33,845 bases of DNA, taken from contig CANSWY010000016.1 in the NCBI GenBank assembly GCA_947650915.1, positions 1-33,845 of the forward strand. Reading direction: 5' to 3'. A program made the position numbers and the translations under genes. The DNA comes from an uncultured Eggerthellaceae bacterium (GTDB taxonomy: Bacteria > Actinomycetota > Coriobacteriia > Coriobacteriales > Eggerthellaceae). The notes beneath the pieces were generated by a model. That model was not told the DNA's origin, did not search any database, and worked only from the letters and a program-made list of their open reading frames with translations. Each line of letters begins with the position of its first letter. Positions within the stretch are counted from its first letter, which is position 1. This document shows positions 17,346 through 25,745 of this stretch, piece after piece.

Positions 17346-18732
17346 AGGGAAGGTGGACGATCTGGGCGTCCAGGAGGCGTGCGTCCGTTTCGTCATGGGT
17401 GGCCACGATGAGGGGGCGGCCGTCCAAGCGTTCGGTGATGAAGCGGCAGGCGCGCGTCCGGCTGTCCGCATCAAGGCCGGCGAAGGGTTCGTCCAACACG
17501 ATGGCCTGTCCGGCGGAAAGCAGGGCTCGGGCCAGCTCCGTCAGGCGCTTCATGCCGCCTGAGAGCTGTGCGGGCAAAAGATGCGCGCTTCCTTCGGGAA
17601 GCAGCCGCTGGAGCGCTGCCTTCGCGTCATCTTCGCTCACGCCAGGGGCGGCGGCCAGCATCACGTTCTGTGCAGCGGTGAGCCCGGTCACCAGCGTGGG
17701 CGTTTGCAGCATGGCGCCCACGCGCTCGGGCGCGGCTGCCTGCCCGCGTTCAGGGGCAGCGAGGCCCAGCGCCAGGTGGAGCGCCGTGGTCTTGCCGCTG
17801 CCGGTGGGCGCCATGAGGCAGACGCGCTGTCCAGGGTGGATGGCAAGCGTGAAGCCGTCCAGCACGTCCGTGGCGTAGGATTTCTGCACGCCGTCCCATC
17901 TGAGCGTTCCGGGTGCATCCGGTGCCGGGGAGGCTTCGGGTCTCGCCTTGAGCGCCATGCGCCCCGCGCGTCCCGAGAGGCGCAGGAGCGCCAGCACGGC
18001 CTGTTCGGTGAGCCAGCTCAAGACCATGACCATCACCGTCCAGACCAGCAGCTGGCCCGAATCCAGCGTGAGCTTGGAGGCGTGCACGGCGGATCCGATG
18101 GTGCCCAAAGGCAGGCACAGAAGCTCTGCGGTGACGCCGGCGCGCCAGGCCAGCGCCACGGCCGTCTTGCTGGCGGCCATGAAATAGGGAAGGGACGACG
18201 GCCACGCGCAGCAAAGGAAGATGCGCCAGCGCGCCACGCCTGCCAGGCGCAGCACCTCTTCGGTTTCGCGGGGGCGGTCGTCCAGAGCTTGTCCCATGCT
18301 CACGTAGAAGGGCGGGAAGGCCACGAACGCCACGATGGTGATGAGCGCGCCAGTGGATCCCCAGGCCACCAGCACGATGACGATCACGCAGGCCACCGGC
18401 GCGCTCTTCATCACCTGGAGCGCAGGTGCCATGAGGCGGCGCACCCAACAGAAGCGGTGCGCCAGCGCGCCCAGAAGGAGGCCGGCCAGCGCGGAGAGCG
18501 CGGCTGTGGCCAGGATGCGGGCCGTGGTGGCGCCCACGGCTTGCCAGAATGCGGCCTCTCCCAGGCTGCGCCCGAACGCGCGGGCCGTCTCAAGGGGGTT
18601 CGCGAACAGAAGATCGTTCCCCACCAGGGCCGCCACCAAAAACCAGATGGCCACCCAGAACACGATGCCGAGGGCAGCGCCCCCGGCATCGTTCAGCGTG
18701 CGTCCTGTCCGACCGCTTTGGGCCATGCTCAC
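17344..18732 (-). CDS. ABC transporter permease-ATPase fusion (NitT/TauT type)
   Basis: A 462-residue fusion. Residues about 15-255 form a permease with six hydrophobic segments like SsuC/TauC, including the EAA-type loop RPRETEEVLRLAGVARWRIF. Residues about 275-462 form an ATPase with Walker A APTGSGKTT (308-316), Q-loop Q343, signature LSGGMKR (390-396), Walker B AIVLDEP with E415, and the switch histidine in IVATHDET. These are normally two genes. Coupled with the substrate-binding lipoprotein just upstream it makes a complete importer of the sulfonate/nitrate/pyrimidine-precursor class. The start is GTG 18732 (GTGA overlap with the upstream stop) or ATG 18726. Confidence 0.88.
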   Translation of the reverse strand: MSMAQSGRTGRTLNDAGGAALGIVFWVAIWFLVAALVGNDLLFANPLETARAFGRSLGEAAFWQAVGATTARILATAALSALAGLLLGALAHRFCWVRRLMAPALQVMKSAPVACVIVIVLVAWGSTGALITIVAFVAFPPFYVSMGQALDDRPRETEEVLRLAGVARWRIFLCCAWPSSLPYFMAASKTAVALAWRAGVTAELLCLPLGTIGSAVHASKLTLDSGQLLVWTVMVMVLSWLTEQAVLALLRLSGRAGRMALKARPEASPAPDAPGTLRWDGVQKSYATDVLDGFTLAIHPGQRVCLMAPTGSGKTTALHLALGLAAPERGQAAAPERVGAMLQTPTLVTGLTAAQNVMLAAAPGVSEDDAKAALQRLLPEGSAHLLPAQLSGGMKRLTELARALLSAGQAIVLDEPFAGLDADSRTRACRFITERLDGRPLIVATHDETDARLLDAQIVHLP

Positions 18733-19751
18733 AAGAGGTAGAAGTCTTCCGCGGGCAGCGTACCGCCCATGGATGCCGGGTCCTGTTGCTCCAGCACGGC
18801 CAGATAGGCGGAGAGCGCGTCTTTCATCTCCTGTCCGGTGAGGCAGACCACGTTGCAGCGCGGGATGGCCGCTTCAGCGATCTTCAGGTCATCGATGATG
18901 CCCAGCGCCACCACCTCTTCCGCGATGGCCTCTGGGTCGGACTGCGCGATGGCGGCCGAGCGCGCGTGGCGCTCAAGGAACGCATCGATGGCGCCGCGCT
19001 TCTCGGCCACCGTGCCGGCCGTTGCGATGGTGACCCCGGTGATGAGGTTCCCGCGCTCTCCCTGGGTCACTTCATCCCATGCCTGCGTGAGGTCGATCCG
19101 CTGTTGGAGGGCGTCATCCTTCATGGTGGCGGAGGTGGCGAAGGGCTGCGGCAGGATGCCCACTGCTTCGTGGTCTTGCGCGATGAGCGCAGCCACTTCA
19201 GCCGGTTCGGACCGGAACTGGAGGTCCACCTGATCCGCCCCACCCGCAGCGTCCAGGAGTGCGCGGACGGTGCATTCGGGCACGGTGCCCTGGCCCGTCA
19301 GGTACACGGTGCGGCCGGCCAAGCCCTCCACGCTGTCCACGTCAGCAGCGCTCACGGCGTACAGGACGCCCAGCGTGTTCACGTCCAGCACGCGGATGTT
19401 CCCCTCCGTCTTCTGGTACAGCGTGGCGGCCAGATTCGCGGGCACCAGCACGATGTCCAGCTCCCCTTGCAGAAGCTTCGGGACTATCTCGTCAGCGGAC
19501 GCGGCCACGGTGAAGACGCCTTCATCCTTTTCCATCATGGCCGCCAGTCCCACGGAGGTGGGGCCTTTGAGCGATCCGATGCGCAGAGCGTCGGCCACTG
19601 CGGCCGCCTCTCCTGAAGCGGCTTCCGCAGCGGGAGCGCTGTTGTCCGCATTCGATCCCGCGTCTTGCGCAGGGGTGGCGCAGCCTGCAAGGGCCAGCGC
19701 CAGGCAGAGCGCGGCAACAGCCGCGAACGGCGTGAGCGTGCGCTTCTTCAT
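18729..19751 (-). CDS. ABC transporter substrate-binding lipoprotein
   Basis: A 340-residue periplasmic-binding-type lipoprotein. The signal peptide ends in LAGC (Cys24). An Ala/Ser-rich linker runs to about residue 53, and then a two-lobe solute-binding domain begins with ALRIGSLKGPTSVGLAAMM. DIVLVPANLAATLYQK and GVLYAVSAADVDSVEGLAGRTVYL fit the NMT1/SsuA/TauA class (COG0715). The ligand cannot be deduced. It overlaps the hydrogenase gene upstream by four bases and the permease-ATPase downstream by four, so hydrogenase and transporter are translationally linked. Confidence 0.88.
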   Translation of the reverse strand: MKKRTLTPFAAVAALCLALALAGCATPAQDAGSNADNSAPAAEAASGEAAAVADALRIGSLKGPTSVGLAAMMEKDEGVFTVAASADEIVPKLLQGELDIVLVPANLAATLYQKTEGNIRVLDVNTLGVLYAVSAADVDSVEGLAGRTVYLTGQGTVPECTVRALLDAAGGADQVDLQFRSEPAEVAALIAQDHEAVGILPQPFATSATMKDDALQQRIDLTQAWDEVTQGERGNLITGVTIATAGTVAEKRGAIDAFLERHARSAAIAQSDPEAIAEEVVALGIIDDLKIAEAAIPRCNVVCLTGQEMKDALSAYLAVLEQQDPASMGGTLPAEDFYLL

Positions 19752-21559
19752 CGGGCGGCCTCTTCTTTCTCCACGCCTGCGCCTGCAGGCTGGTGGATGG
19801 TGTGCAGCAGATGATGGGCCAGATCAGAACAGGGTTCGCCGAAGAACTCCTGGTACAGCATCTGGATCTGCGGGTTCTCGTGCGAATAACGCAGCGGCAT
19901 CTGGGTGCGGTCGATGGCGCGCAGCGTGGTGCCGCGGACCATGCCCAGTTCGCGGTCCGTGCCGTCGATGGGTTGGCCGCCGCCGCCCGCGCAACCACTG
20001 GGACAGGCCATGATCTCAACGAACTCGTATTCCGCCACGCCCGTGCGGATGGCGTCCAAGAGCGCTTCGGCGTTGGAGAGGCCATGGGCCACGGCGCACC
20101 TCACCGGCGTGCCGTCCATATCGAACGTGCCTTCCGTCCAGGCACCGTGTTCGGACACGGTGAACGCGAAACCGTCCGGCGGGGGCAGCTGGCCGGTGGC
20201 CACGTAGCAGGCCGTGCGCAGCGCTGCCTCCATCACGCCGCCAGTGGTGCCGAAGATGACGCCCGCGCCCGTGAACGTGCCCAGGGGGTCATCCAGTGGC
20301 GCGTCTTCCAAGGCGGTCACATCCATGTCGGCGTTGCGGATCATGCGCACCAGTTCGCGCGTGGTGAGCGCCGCGTCCATGTCCGGCACGTCGTCGTGGG
20401 AGCTGATGGGCAGCGTCACTTCGCGCTTCTTCGCCGTGCAGGGCATGAGCGCCACGGAGAAGATGTCTTTCGGAGCCAGCCCGTGGGCATCGGCGAACCA
20501 GGTCTTCGCTACGGCACCGAACATCATCATGGGGCTCTTCGCGGTGGACAGGTGCGGCACCGCATCCGCGTGTGCCTCCTTCGCGCGCTGCACCCAGGCC
20601 GGGCAGCAGCTGGTGAACATGGGCCAAGTGATGCCGTTCTCATCCGGTCTGCGTTCACTCAGGCTGGCCAGGAGCTCCGTGCCCTCTTCCATGATGGTCA
20701 GATCCGCCGCCAGGCAGGTGTCGAAGACGTAGTCCACGCCCAGTTCCTTCAGCGCGGCCACCATGCGCTCAACGGGCAGGGTGCCGTCTTCCACGCCCAG
20801 CCCAACGCCCCAGGACGTGCGCGTGGCGGGCGCGATCTGCACCACGGTGGTGATGTTCGGGTCAGCGATGGCATCCAGCAAACGCTGGGTGTCGTCGCGT
20901 TCGGTGAGGGCGCCGGTGGGGCAGTGCGTGATGCATTGGCCGCAGGCGACGCACCCCGCTTGGCGCATGGTGGCGTGATGTTCCACGCCCACGGTGGAAC
21001 GCGCGCCGGTGTTGAGGAAACTCCAGACGCCGATGCCCTCCAGCTTGCTGCAGGCAGCGATGCAGCGGCCGCATTTCACGCAGCGGTTCTCATCGCGCTG
21101 CACGATGGCCTCCGCCGGCCATTCAGCACGGCGGCCTTTCACCAGGCTGCGCGGGTAGGGGGTGGGAGATTCGGTCATGAACAGGCCGCTGGGATCCCAG
21201 GCGATGAGGCCTTCGTCCAGCAGCAGCTTCTGGAAGCGGCAGGTGCCGTTGCGTTTGCAGTAGGCGCAGTTCAGGTCATGCTGGGACAGCAGCAGCTCCA
21301 GCGCGCAGCGGCGCGCTTCGTGCACAGCCTCGGTGTCCGTCTGCGCGCTCATGCCCTCTTGCACGACGGTGTTGCAGGCCGCAGCCAGGCGCTCTTCGCC
21401 TTCCACTTCCACCACGCACACGCGGCAGGCACCGATGTTGTTCAAGTCTTCGAAGTGGCAGAGCGTGGGCACCTCTGCGCCCGCTTTCCGGGCCGCTTGC
21501 AGGATGGTGGTGCCGGCTTCCACTTCTACGGGCGTGCCGTTCACGGTCAGCTTCACCAT
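19748..21559 (-). CDS. hydA: [FeFe]-hydrogenase catalytic subunit, group A type
   Basis: A 603-residue [FeFe]-hydrogenase that interconverts H2 with protons and electrons in the cytoplasm. The N-terminal [2Fe-2S] domain has C34, C45, C48 and C62. The His-ligated [4Fe-4S] motif is H94, C98, C101 and C107. Two ferredoxin clusters are at C160/163/166/170 and C203/206/209/213. H-cluster motifs are FTSCCPAWV (C318 proton-relay, C319 ligand), LMPCTAKKRE (C374) and EIMACPSGCAGGGGQP (C519, C523). The C-terminal small-subunit-like tail is fused. ATG 21559 has AGGAGG upstream. An earlier in-frame start would lie inside the preceding gene. It overlaps that gene by seven bases. The maturases HydEFG are not in the window. 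Confidence 0.97.
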   Translation of the reverse strand: MVKLTVNGTPVEVEAGTTILQAARKAGAEVPTLCHFEDLNNIGACRVCVVEVEGEERLAAACNTVVQEGMSAQTDTEAVHEARRCALELLLSQHDLNCAYCKRNGTCRFQKLLLDEGLIAWDPSGLFMTESPTPYPRSLVKGRRAEWPAEAIVQRDENRCVKCGRCIAACSKLEGIGVWSFLNTGARSTVGVEHHATMRQAGCVACGQCITHCPTGALTERDDTQRLLDAIADPNITTVVQIAPATRTSWGVGLGVEDGTLPVERMVAALKELGVDYVFDTCLAADLTIMEEGTELLASLSERRPDENGITWPMFTSCCPAWVQRAKEAHADAVPHLSTAKSPMMMFGAVAKTWFADAHGLAPKDIFSVALMPCTAKKREVTLPISSHDDVPDMDAALTTRELVRMIRNADMDVTALEDAPLDDPLGTFTGAGVIFGTTGGVMEAALRTACYVATGQLPPPDGFAFTVSEHGAWTEGTFDMDGTPVRCAVAHGLSNAEALLDAIRTGVAEYEFVEIMACPSGCAGGGGQPIDGTDRELGMVRGTTLRAIDRTQMPLRYSHENPQIQMLYQEFFGEPCSDLAHHLLHTIHQPAGAGVEKEEAAR

Positions 21560-23385
21560 GCTGCCACCTCCTGGCTCTTCGTGGCTGCGAACCCGTGATG
21601 GTCGCACCTCAGGCATCTGCTGGCTTCTTGCAGCGCCTCTTCCTCCGTCATGCCCAGTTTCGCCAGTTCGAAGGTCTGCGCGGCTTCGGCGAATAGGATG
21701 TCCTTCAGGTCTATGCGGCCGCACGGCCCGATGGCCGGCTCAGCCGCGGGGACCTCCACCGGGTCGAACACGTTGTGGGTGAAGCCCAGCGCCTCATCTA
21801 TGTTGGCGGCCGCCACCTTGCCTGCGGCGATGGCCTTGATGACGGTGGCTGGGCCGCTGACGGCGTCCCCGCCAGCGTAGAGCGGCGTGGGCGCATCGGC
21901 GATGGAGCCGTCTTCGCGGGCCACGATGCAGCCGCGTTCGGTCTGCACCACGTCAGCGAACGCATCAGAGTCAATGGCTTGCCCGATGGCCACCAGCACC
22001 ACGTCGCAGGGGATGGTGCGCGCGGGCACGTTCGCGGCGTAGGGAGCCGGACGGCCGCCGCGCCCGATGGCGCCGATGATCTGCGGCTGCACCACCAGAC
22101 CGGTGACGTTGCCCGCACCGTCCGTTTCGATGGCCACGGGCGCCTGCAGCTGCGTGATCTGGCAGCCTTCGGCCTTCGCCTCATCAATCTCTTCGGGAAG
22201 CGCCGTCATGTCCGTGATGCGGCGCCGATAGACGCATTCCACCGACGCGGCGCCCAGGCGCTTGGCGGTGCGCGTGCAGTCCATGGCCACGTTGCCGCCG
22301 CCCACCACGCACACGCGCTTGCCGGCAAGATCCGGCGCGCACCCGCTGCCGGCCGCGCCCAGGAACTCAACGGCCGAAAGGACGCCCTCGGCCTCTTCGC
22401 CATCACAGCCCAGCTTCTTGCCGTCGTGGGCGCCGATGGCCACGTACACCGCGTCGTGATCTTCAAGGAGCGTGCTGAAGTCCACGTCAGTGCCCACCGC
22501 GCAGCCTGCTTTCACTTCAATGCCGGTGCTCAGGATGAAGCTGATGTCCGCGTCAAGCTTGTCCTGGGGCAGGCGGTAGTCCGGGATGCCGTAGCGCACC
22601 ATGCCGCCCAGCTTCTCGCGTTGGTCGTAGATGGTGACCGCGTGCCCCATGAGGCGCAGGTAATAGGCGGCCGTGAGACCAGCGGGGCCGCCGCCCACCA
22701 CCGCGATGGTCTTGCCGGTGTCCGGCAGCGGCTTCGGCGCCGGACTCCACTGGGCGTTGTCAGCGGCGAAGCGCTTGAGGCCGCAGATGTTCACGGGCGC
22801 GTCCACCAGGGAGCGGCGGCAGGTCATCTCGCAGGGGTGTTCGCACACGTATCCGCACACCGTGGGCAGCGGGTTGTTGTTGCGGATCACGCGCAGGGCG
22901 TCATCCAGCCGCCCGGCGCGGATGCAGCCGATGTAGGCGGGGATGTCAACGTGCGCGGGGCAGGTGCTGGTGCAGGTGGCTTCGGCCTTCACCTCTTGGG
23001 AGCAGGCGTCGTGTTGCACGTGGCTTTCGAAATCCTCCGCGAAGCCAGCCAGGGCGTCCAGGAGCATCTTGCCGGCCGTGAAGCCGATGGCGCAATCAGA
23101 TGCGGTGAACATCACCTGTGCGGTGGCCTTGAGCGCCTCCACGTCCGCTTCGCTTCCGTTGCCGTCCAGGATGCGGTCCAGCTTCTCCGAACAGGCTTTC
23201 AGGCCCACGCGGCAGGGCGTGCACTTCCCGCAGGAATCCGCCAGGTACATCCGCGCCAAAGACGCGGTGAAATCCACCGGGCATTTGCCCGAGGGGATGG
23301 AGACCAGCCGGGTGGCCGCTCCTTCAGCCAGCGCAGCGTGCTCCCTCTGCGTGCGCGGCTCCTCTTCTATCAACAAGCGTGACAT
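21553..23385 (-). CDS. NuoF-like Fe-S domain fused to GltD-type FAD/NAD(P) oxidoreductase
   Basis: A 610-residue flavoprotein partner of the hydrogenase. Residues about 30-122 match only the C-terminal [4Fe-4S] region of NuoF/HydB (SCGKCTPCRVG, C52, C55, C58, with C98). The FMN/NADH-binding Rossmann part of NuoF is absent. From about 135 it is like the glutamate synthase small subunit or NfnB: Fe-S cysteines TCTSTCPAHVDIP and CGYVCEHPCEMTC, an FAD site VVGGGPAGLTAAYYL (about 229-243), and an NAD(P) site VCVVGGGNVAMD. It probably moves electrons between NAD(P)H and the hydrogenase. Start ATG 23385 has AGAAGGAGG. This is the first gene of the four-gene operon. Confidence 0.9.
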   Translation of the reverse strand: MSRLLIEEEPRTQREHAALAEGAATRLVSIPSGKCPVDFTASLARMYLADSCGKCTPCRVGLKACSEKLDRILDGNGSEADVEALKATAQVMFTASDCAIGFTAGKMLLDALAGFAEDFESHVQHDACSQEVKAEATCTSTCPAHVDIPAYIGCIRAGRLDDALRVIRNNNPLPTVCGYVCEHPCEMTCRRSLVDAPVNICGLKRFAADNAQWSPAPKPLPDTGKTIAVVGGGPAGLTAAYYLRLMGHAVTIYDQREKLGGMVRYGIPDYRLPQDKLDADISFILSTGIEVKAGCAVGTDVDFSTLLEDHDAVYVAIGAHDGKKLGCDGEEAEGVLSAVEFLGAAGSGCAPDLAGKRVCVVGGGNVAMDCTRTAKRLGAASVECVYRRRITDMTALPEEIDEAKAEGCQITQLQAPVAIETDGAGNVTGLVVQPQIIGAIGRGGRPAPYAANVPARTIPCDVVLVAIGQAIDSDAFADVVQTERGCIVAREDGSIADAPTPLYAGGDAVSGPATVIKAIAAGKVAAANIDEALGFTHNVFDPVEVPAAEPAIGPCGRIDLKDILFAEAAQTFELAKLGMTEEEALQEASRCLRCDHHGFAATKSQEVAAW

Positions 23386-23417
23386 GCTCCTCCTTCTCCC
23401 GCAGTGCGGTCGGCACG

Positions 23418-23423
23418 ATTCTA
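23418..23423 (-). promoter_or_regulatory. possible -10 box of the hydrogenase-ABC operon
   Basis: TAGAAT on the minus strand, 33 bases before the ATG at 23385, would give a leader of about 25 bases holding the AGAAGGAGG site. The same hexamer is placed similarly before 15214. No clear -35 is seen. Confidence 0.3.
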
Positions 23424-23501
23424 TCCTGGTCGTGTTTCGCTTCTGTTGCATGCGAGCGTGGAGTGCGCCCTCCCGCGACGAACGGGCATCCGCGCGAAAA
23501 G

Positions 23502-23597
23502 ATGTGCAGAAGGGACGTCCCAAATTGCACATAGGGTCGGTCTTCCAGCGCGCATCATCTTTTCCTATGTGCAATTTGGAACATCCCTTCTGCACAT
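23502..23597 (+). repeat. 96-bp palindromic intergenic element, copy C
   Basis: Arms have AGAAGGG on the left and the matching CCCTTCT on the right. The loop contains GGTCTTCCAGCGCGC. The right arm has GGAACATCCC. It lies in the 452-base divergent gap between the hydrogenase operon and the response regulator. Apart from copies C and D and candidate promoters, this gap holds nothing I recognise. Confidence 0.95.
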
Positions 23598-23685
23598 CGA
23601 CGCACTCCTTTCGGGCCGCTTGTTCGACCGCGGATTCTTGGGTGTTCTTGTGTTGGAAGCTGCACGCTCTGCCAGTTGACCTCCC

Positions 23686-23781
23686 ATGTGCAAAAGGGAC
23701 GTCCCAAATTGCACATAGGATCGGTCTTCCAGCGCGCATCATCTTTTCCTATGTGCAATTTGGAACATCCCTTTTGCACAT
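23686..23781 (+). repeat. 96-bp palindromic intergenic element, copy D
   Basis: Its loop is identical to that of copy C, 88 bases away, but its arms have AAAAGGG and CCCTTTT. It also shares the GGAACATCCC right-arm variant with copy C. The two are evidently a recent duplication. Confidence 0.95.
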
Positions 23782-23800
23782 GGAGATCCGTGCGCTCTGT

Positions 23801-23809
23801 TGGTATGTT
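23801..23809 (+). promoter_or_regulatory. possible extended -10 promoter of the two-component operon
   Basis: TGGTATGTT is an extended -10 (TG-n-TATGTT) ending 28 bases before the ATG at 23838. It resembles the TGGTATGAT of the toxin-antitoxin promoter. It lies just after repeat copy D. No standard -35 is evident. Confidence 0.35.
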
Positions 23810-23837
23810 CTAATGGCATCCTTGGAAAGGAGGGGGC

Positions 23838-24536
23838 ATGGGAGGCGTGCTCATCGTGGAGGATGACCGGGACTTGGCGCCCATCATGGCGCGGGCGCTG
23901 GAAGCTGAGGGCTTCACCGCGCGCGTGGCATCCAGCGCTGAAGAGGCCTACGACGCGCTCTCCCAGGCGGCGTTCGACTGCCTGGTGCTGGACATCAACC
24001 TGCCGGGGGATGACGGCATCGCGCTCTGTCGCAACCTGCGGGCTTCAAGCGGCGTGCCCGTGCTCTTCGCTTCCGCGCGCTTGGGGGAGGACGTGCGCGT
24101 GCGCGCCTTGGATGAAGGCGGGGACGCGTATCTGCAGAAGCCCTTCAGCCTGCGCGAGATGACGGCGCAGGTGGGCGCGCTCATCCGGCGCAACGCTGGC
24201 GCACGGCCGGGCGGGGCGGACGCGCGCCCGTTCGGCCCGTTCACGCTGGATGCGGCAGCGGGGCGCATCCTGAAGCGTGGGGTGGAAGCCAGGCTCTCGC
24301 CCAAGGAATACGAGCTGGCAGCCTATCTGATGCGGCATGAGGGCAGCGTGTGGTCCCGCGATGCGCTTCTGGCGGAGGTGTGGGGCGCGTTCGCGGCGGT
24401 GGAGCCGCAGACGGTGGCCGTGCATATGAGCTGGATCCGCGCGAAGCTGGAGGACGATCCTGCGCGCCCGCAGCACTTCAAGACGGTGCGCGGCCAGGGT
24501 TACCGGTTCACCTCAGGCGAAGAGGCCACCGCATGA
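23838..24536 (+). CDS. OmpR/PhoB-family response regulator
   Basis: A 232-residue response regulator. The receiver domain (about 1-115) has acidic residues D9-D10, phosphoacceptor D52 in CLVLDINLPGDDG, S79 and K101 (LQKPFS). The C-terminal winged helix (about 130-228) has LSPKEYELAAYLMRHEG and the terminal VRGQGYRF typical of OmpR/PhoB proteins. Start ATG 23838 follows AAAGGAGG. Its stop overlaps the histidine kinase ATG. It probably binds the 11-bp-spaced direct repeat at 25729-25745 and controls the ABC transporter downstream. Confidence 0.95.
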   Translation: MGGVLIVEDDRDLAPIMARALEAEGFTARVASSAEEAYDALSQAAFDCLVLDINLPGDDGIALCRNLRASSGVPVLFASARLGEDVRVRALDEGGDAYLQKPFSLREMTAQVGALIRRNAGARPGGADARPFGPFTLDAAAGRILKRGVEARLSPKEYELAAYLMRHEGSVWSRDALLAEVWGAFAAVEPQTVAVHMSWIRAKLEDDPARPQHFKTVRGQGYRFTSGEEATA

Positions 24537-25744
24537 GCGCGCGGTCCGGCACGCGCGTGCGCACGCGCTTCCGTGCGGCGGTCATCATCGCGCTGAGCAC
24601 CGTGCTCTGCGCCGCGGCGGCAGCGGCGGCCATCTGCTGGCAGGGCGGTGCCGAAAATGCGCTGCGCACAGAAGTGCTCCAGTTGAACGAAGCGCGCGTG
24701 AGCCTCGCCTCTGATGCGGCCGATGCGGCTGAGGCGCCTTCGGGCGGCAGCTCCACATCACAGGCAGCGGATGAGGCGCTGGCGGCTGCCCAGGAGACGC
24801 TCCGGAGCGCAGCGGATGCGCGCAGCCAGTCCACATGGGCGGCCTTGGCGTGCGTCGCCGCTGCCGCATGCGCGGCCGTCGCCGGGTTGGCGCTGTATCT
24901 GCATCGCAGCATCGTGGCGCCGTTCTTGCGCCTGGACGCGTTCGCGGAGGAAGTGGCGCGCGGGAATCTGGACGCGCCCCTGGCCTACGAACGTGCGAAT
25001 CCGTTCGGCAGCTTCGCCTGGGCGTTCGACCACTTGCGCGTGGAGCTGGCCCGGTCGCGCGCGGCCGAGGCGGAAGCGGATGAGGCCTACAAGACGGCGC
25101 TGGCGTCGCTCTCCCATGACCTGCGCACGCCCCTGGCGGCCTTGCGCGCCCATGCGGAGGCGCTGGAGATGGGCCTTGCGCGCACGCCGGAGGAGCGCGC
25201 GGCCTATGAGCGCTTGATCCAGGAGAAGTGCGATGAAGCCGCGGCTCTGGTGGAGGACCTGCTCTCCCATGCGCTGGCGGACATGGGGCGCATCCAAGTG
25301 GCGTGCGAGGCGCAGGATGCAGCGCCCATCCTGCGGGCGTGCGTGGAGGGGTTCTCGTCCGCGGTGCCGCTTTCCTGCGCGCAGGTGGACGCGGCGCGCG
25401 TGTCCGTGGATGCCAAGCGCTTGGCGCAGGCGGTGGACAACCTGCTGGCGAACGCGGCGAAGCACGCGCCCGGCGCGCGGGTGGAGGTGTCCGGCGTGCG
25501 CACGGCGGAAGCGTACCGCATCACCGTGCGCGATTTCGGCCCGGGCATGGCACCGGAGGACCTGCCGTTCGCGCAGATGAGGTTCTTCCGCGGCGCGAAC
25601 GCGAAGGAGGTGCCGGGAGCGGGACTGGGGCTGTTCATCAGCGCTCACTTGGCTGAGCGCATGGGCGGACGGCTCATGGTGGAGAACGCGGAACCGGGAT
25701 TGCGCGCTGTGATCGAATTGCCGCTTCTCTTAATGACTTCTTAA
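24533..25744 (+). CDS. sensor histidine kinase
   Basis: A 403-residue membrane kinase. TM1 is about residues 14-35, a short external Ala/Ser-rich sensor follows (about 36-100), and TM2 is about 102-123. Then come HAMP, the HisKA box SLSHDLRTPLAALRAH with H195, the N-box VDNLLANAAKH (N303), and G-boxes DFGPGM (334-339) and GAGLGLFIS (362-370). The small sensor loop suggests it detects membrane or transporter state and not a large ligand. The start ATG 24533 overlaps the regulator's stop (ATGA). An in-frame start at 24350 lies inside the regulator gene and was rejected. Confidence 0.95.
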   Translation: MSARSGTRVRTRFRAAVIIALSTVLCAAAAAAAICWQGGAENALRTEVLQLNEARVSLASDAADAAEAPSGGSSTSQAADEALAAAQETLRSAADARSQSTWAALACVAAAACAAVAGLALYLHRSIVAPFLRLDAFAEEVARGNLDAPLAYERANPFGSFAWAFDHLRVELARSRAAEAEADEAYKTALASLSHDLRTPLAALRAHAEALEMGLARTPEERAAYERLIQEKCDEAAALVEDLLSHALADMGRIQVACEAQDAAPILRACVEGFSSAVPLSCAQVDAARVSVDAKRLAQAVDNLLANAAKHAPGARVEVSGVRTAEAYRITVRDFGPGMAPEDLPFAQMRFFRGANAKEVPGAGLGLFISAHLAERMGGRLMVENAEPGLRAVIELPLLLMTS

Positions 25745-25745
25745 T
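25729..25745 (+). promoter_or_regulatory. predicted OmpR/PhoB-type regulator box before the ABC transporter
   Basis: CTTAAT occurs at 25729-25734 and again at 25740-25745, an 11-base step typical of PhoB-class direct-repeat boxes. A TACGGT that could serve as -10 lies at 25757-25762, eleven bases past the box, the normal distance for such activators. The box overlaps the end of the kinase gene, 57 bases before the ATPase start. Confidence 0.5.

Noticed and set aside
19793-21598. 601-codon open frame on the plus strand opposite hydA
   Set aside because: It is an antisense shadow of a GC-rich gene: no recognisable domains, Arg/His/Gly-rich composition, and hydA motifs on the other strand are complete.
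21775-23382. 535-codon open frame opposite the NuoF-GltD gene
   Set aside because: Same reason: low-complexity His/Ala/Arg-rich translation opposite a gene with clear FAD, NAD(P) and Fe-S motifs.
23502-23781. Insertion sequence or composite transposon bounded by copies C and D
   Set aside because: Only 88 bases lie between them and no transposase is present. Flanks show no target duplication.
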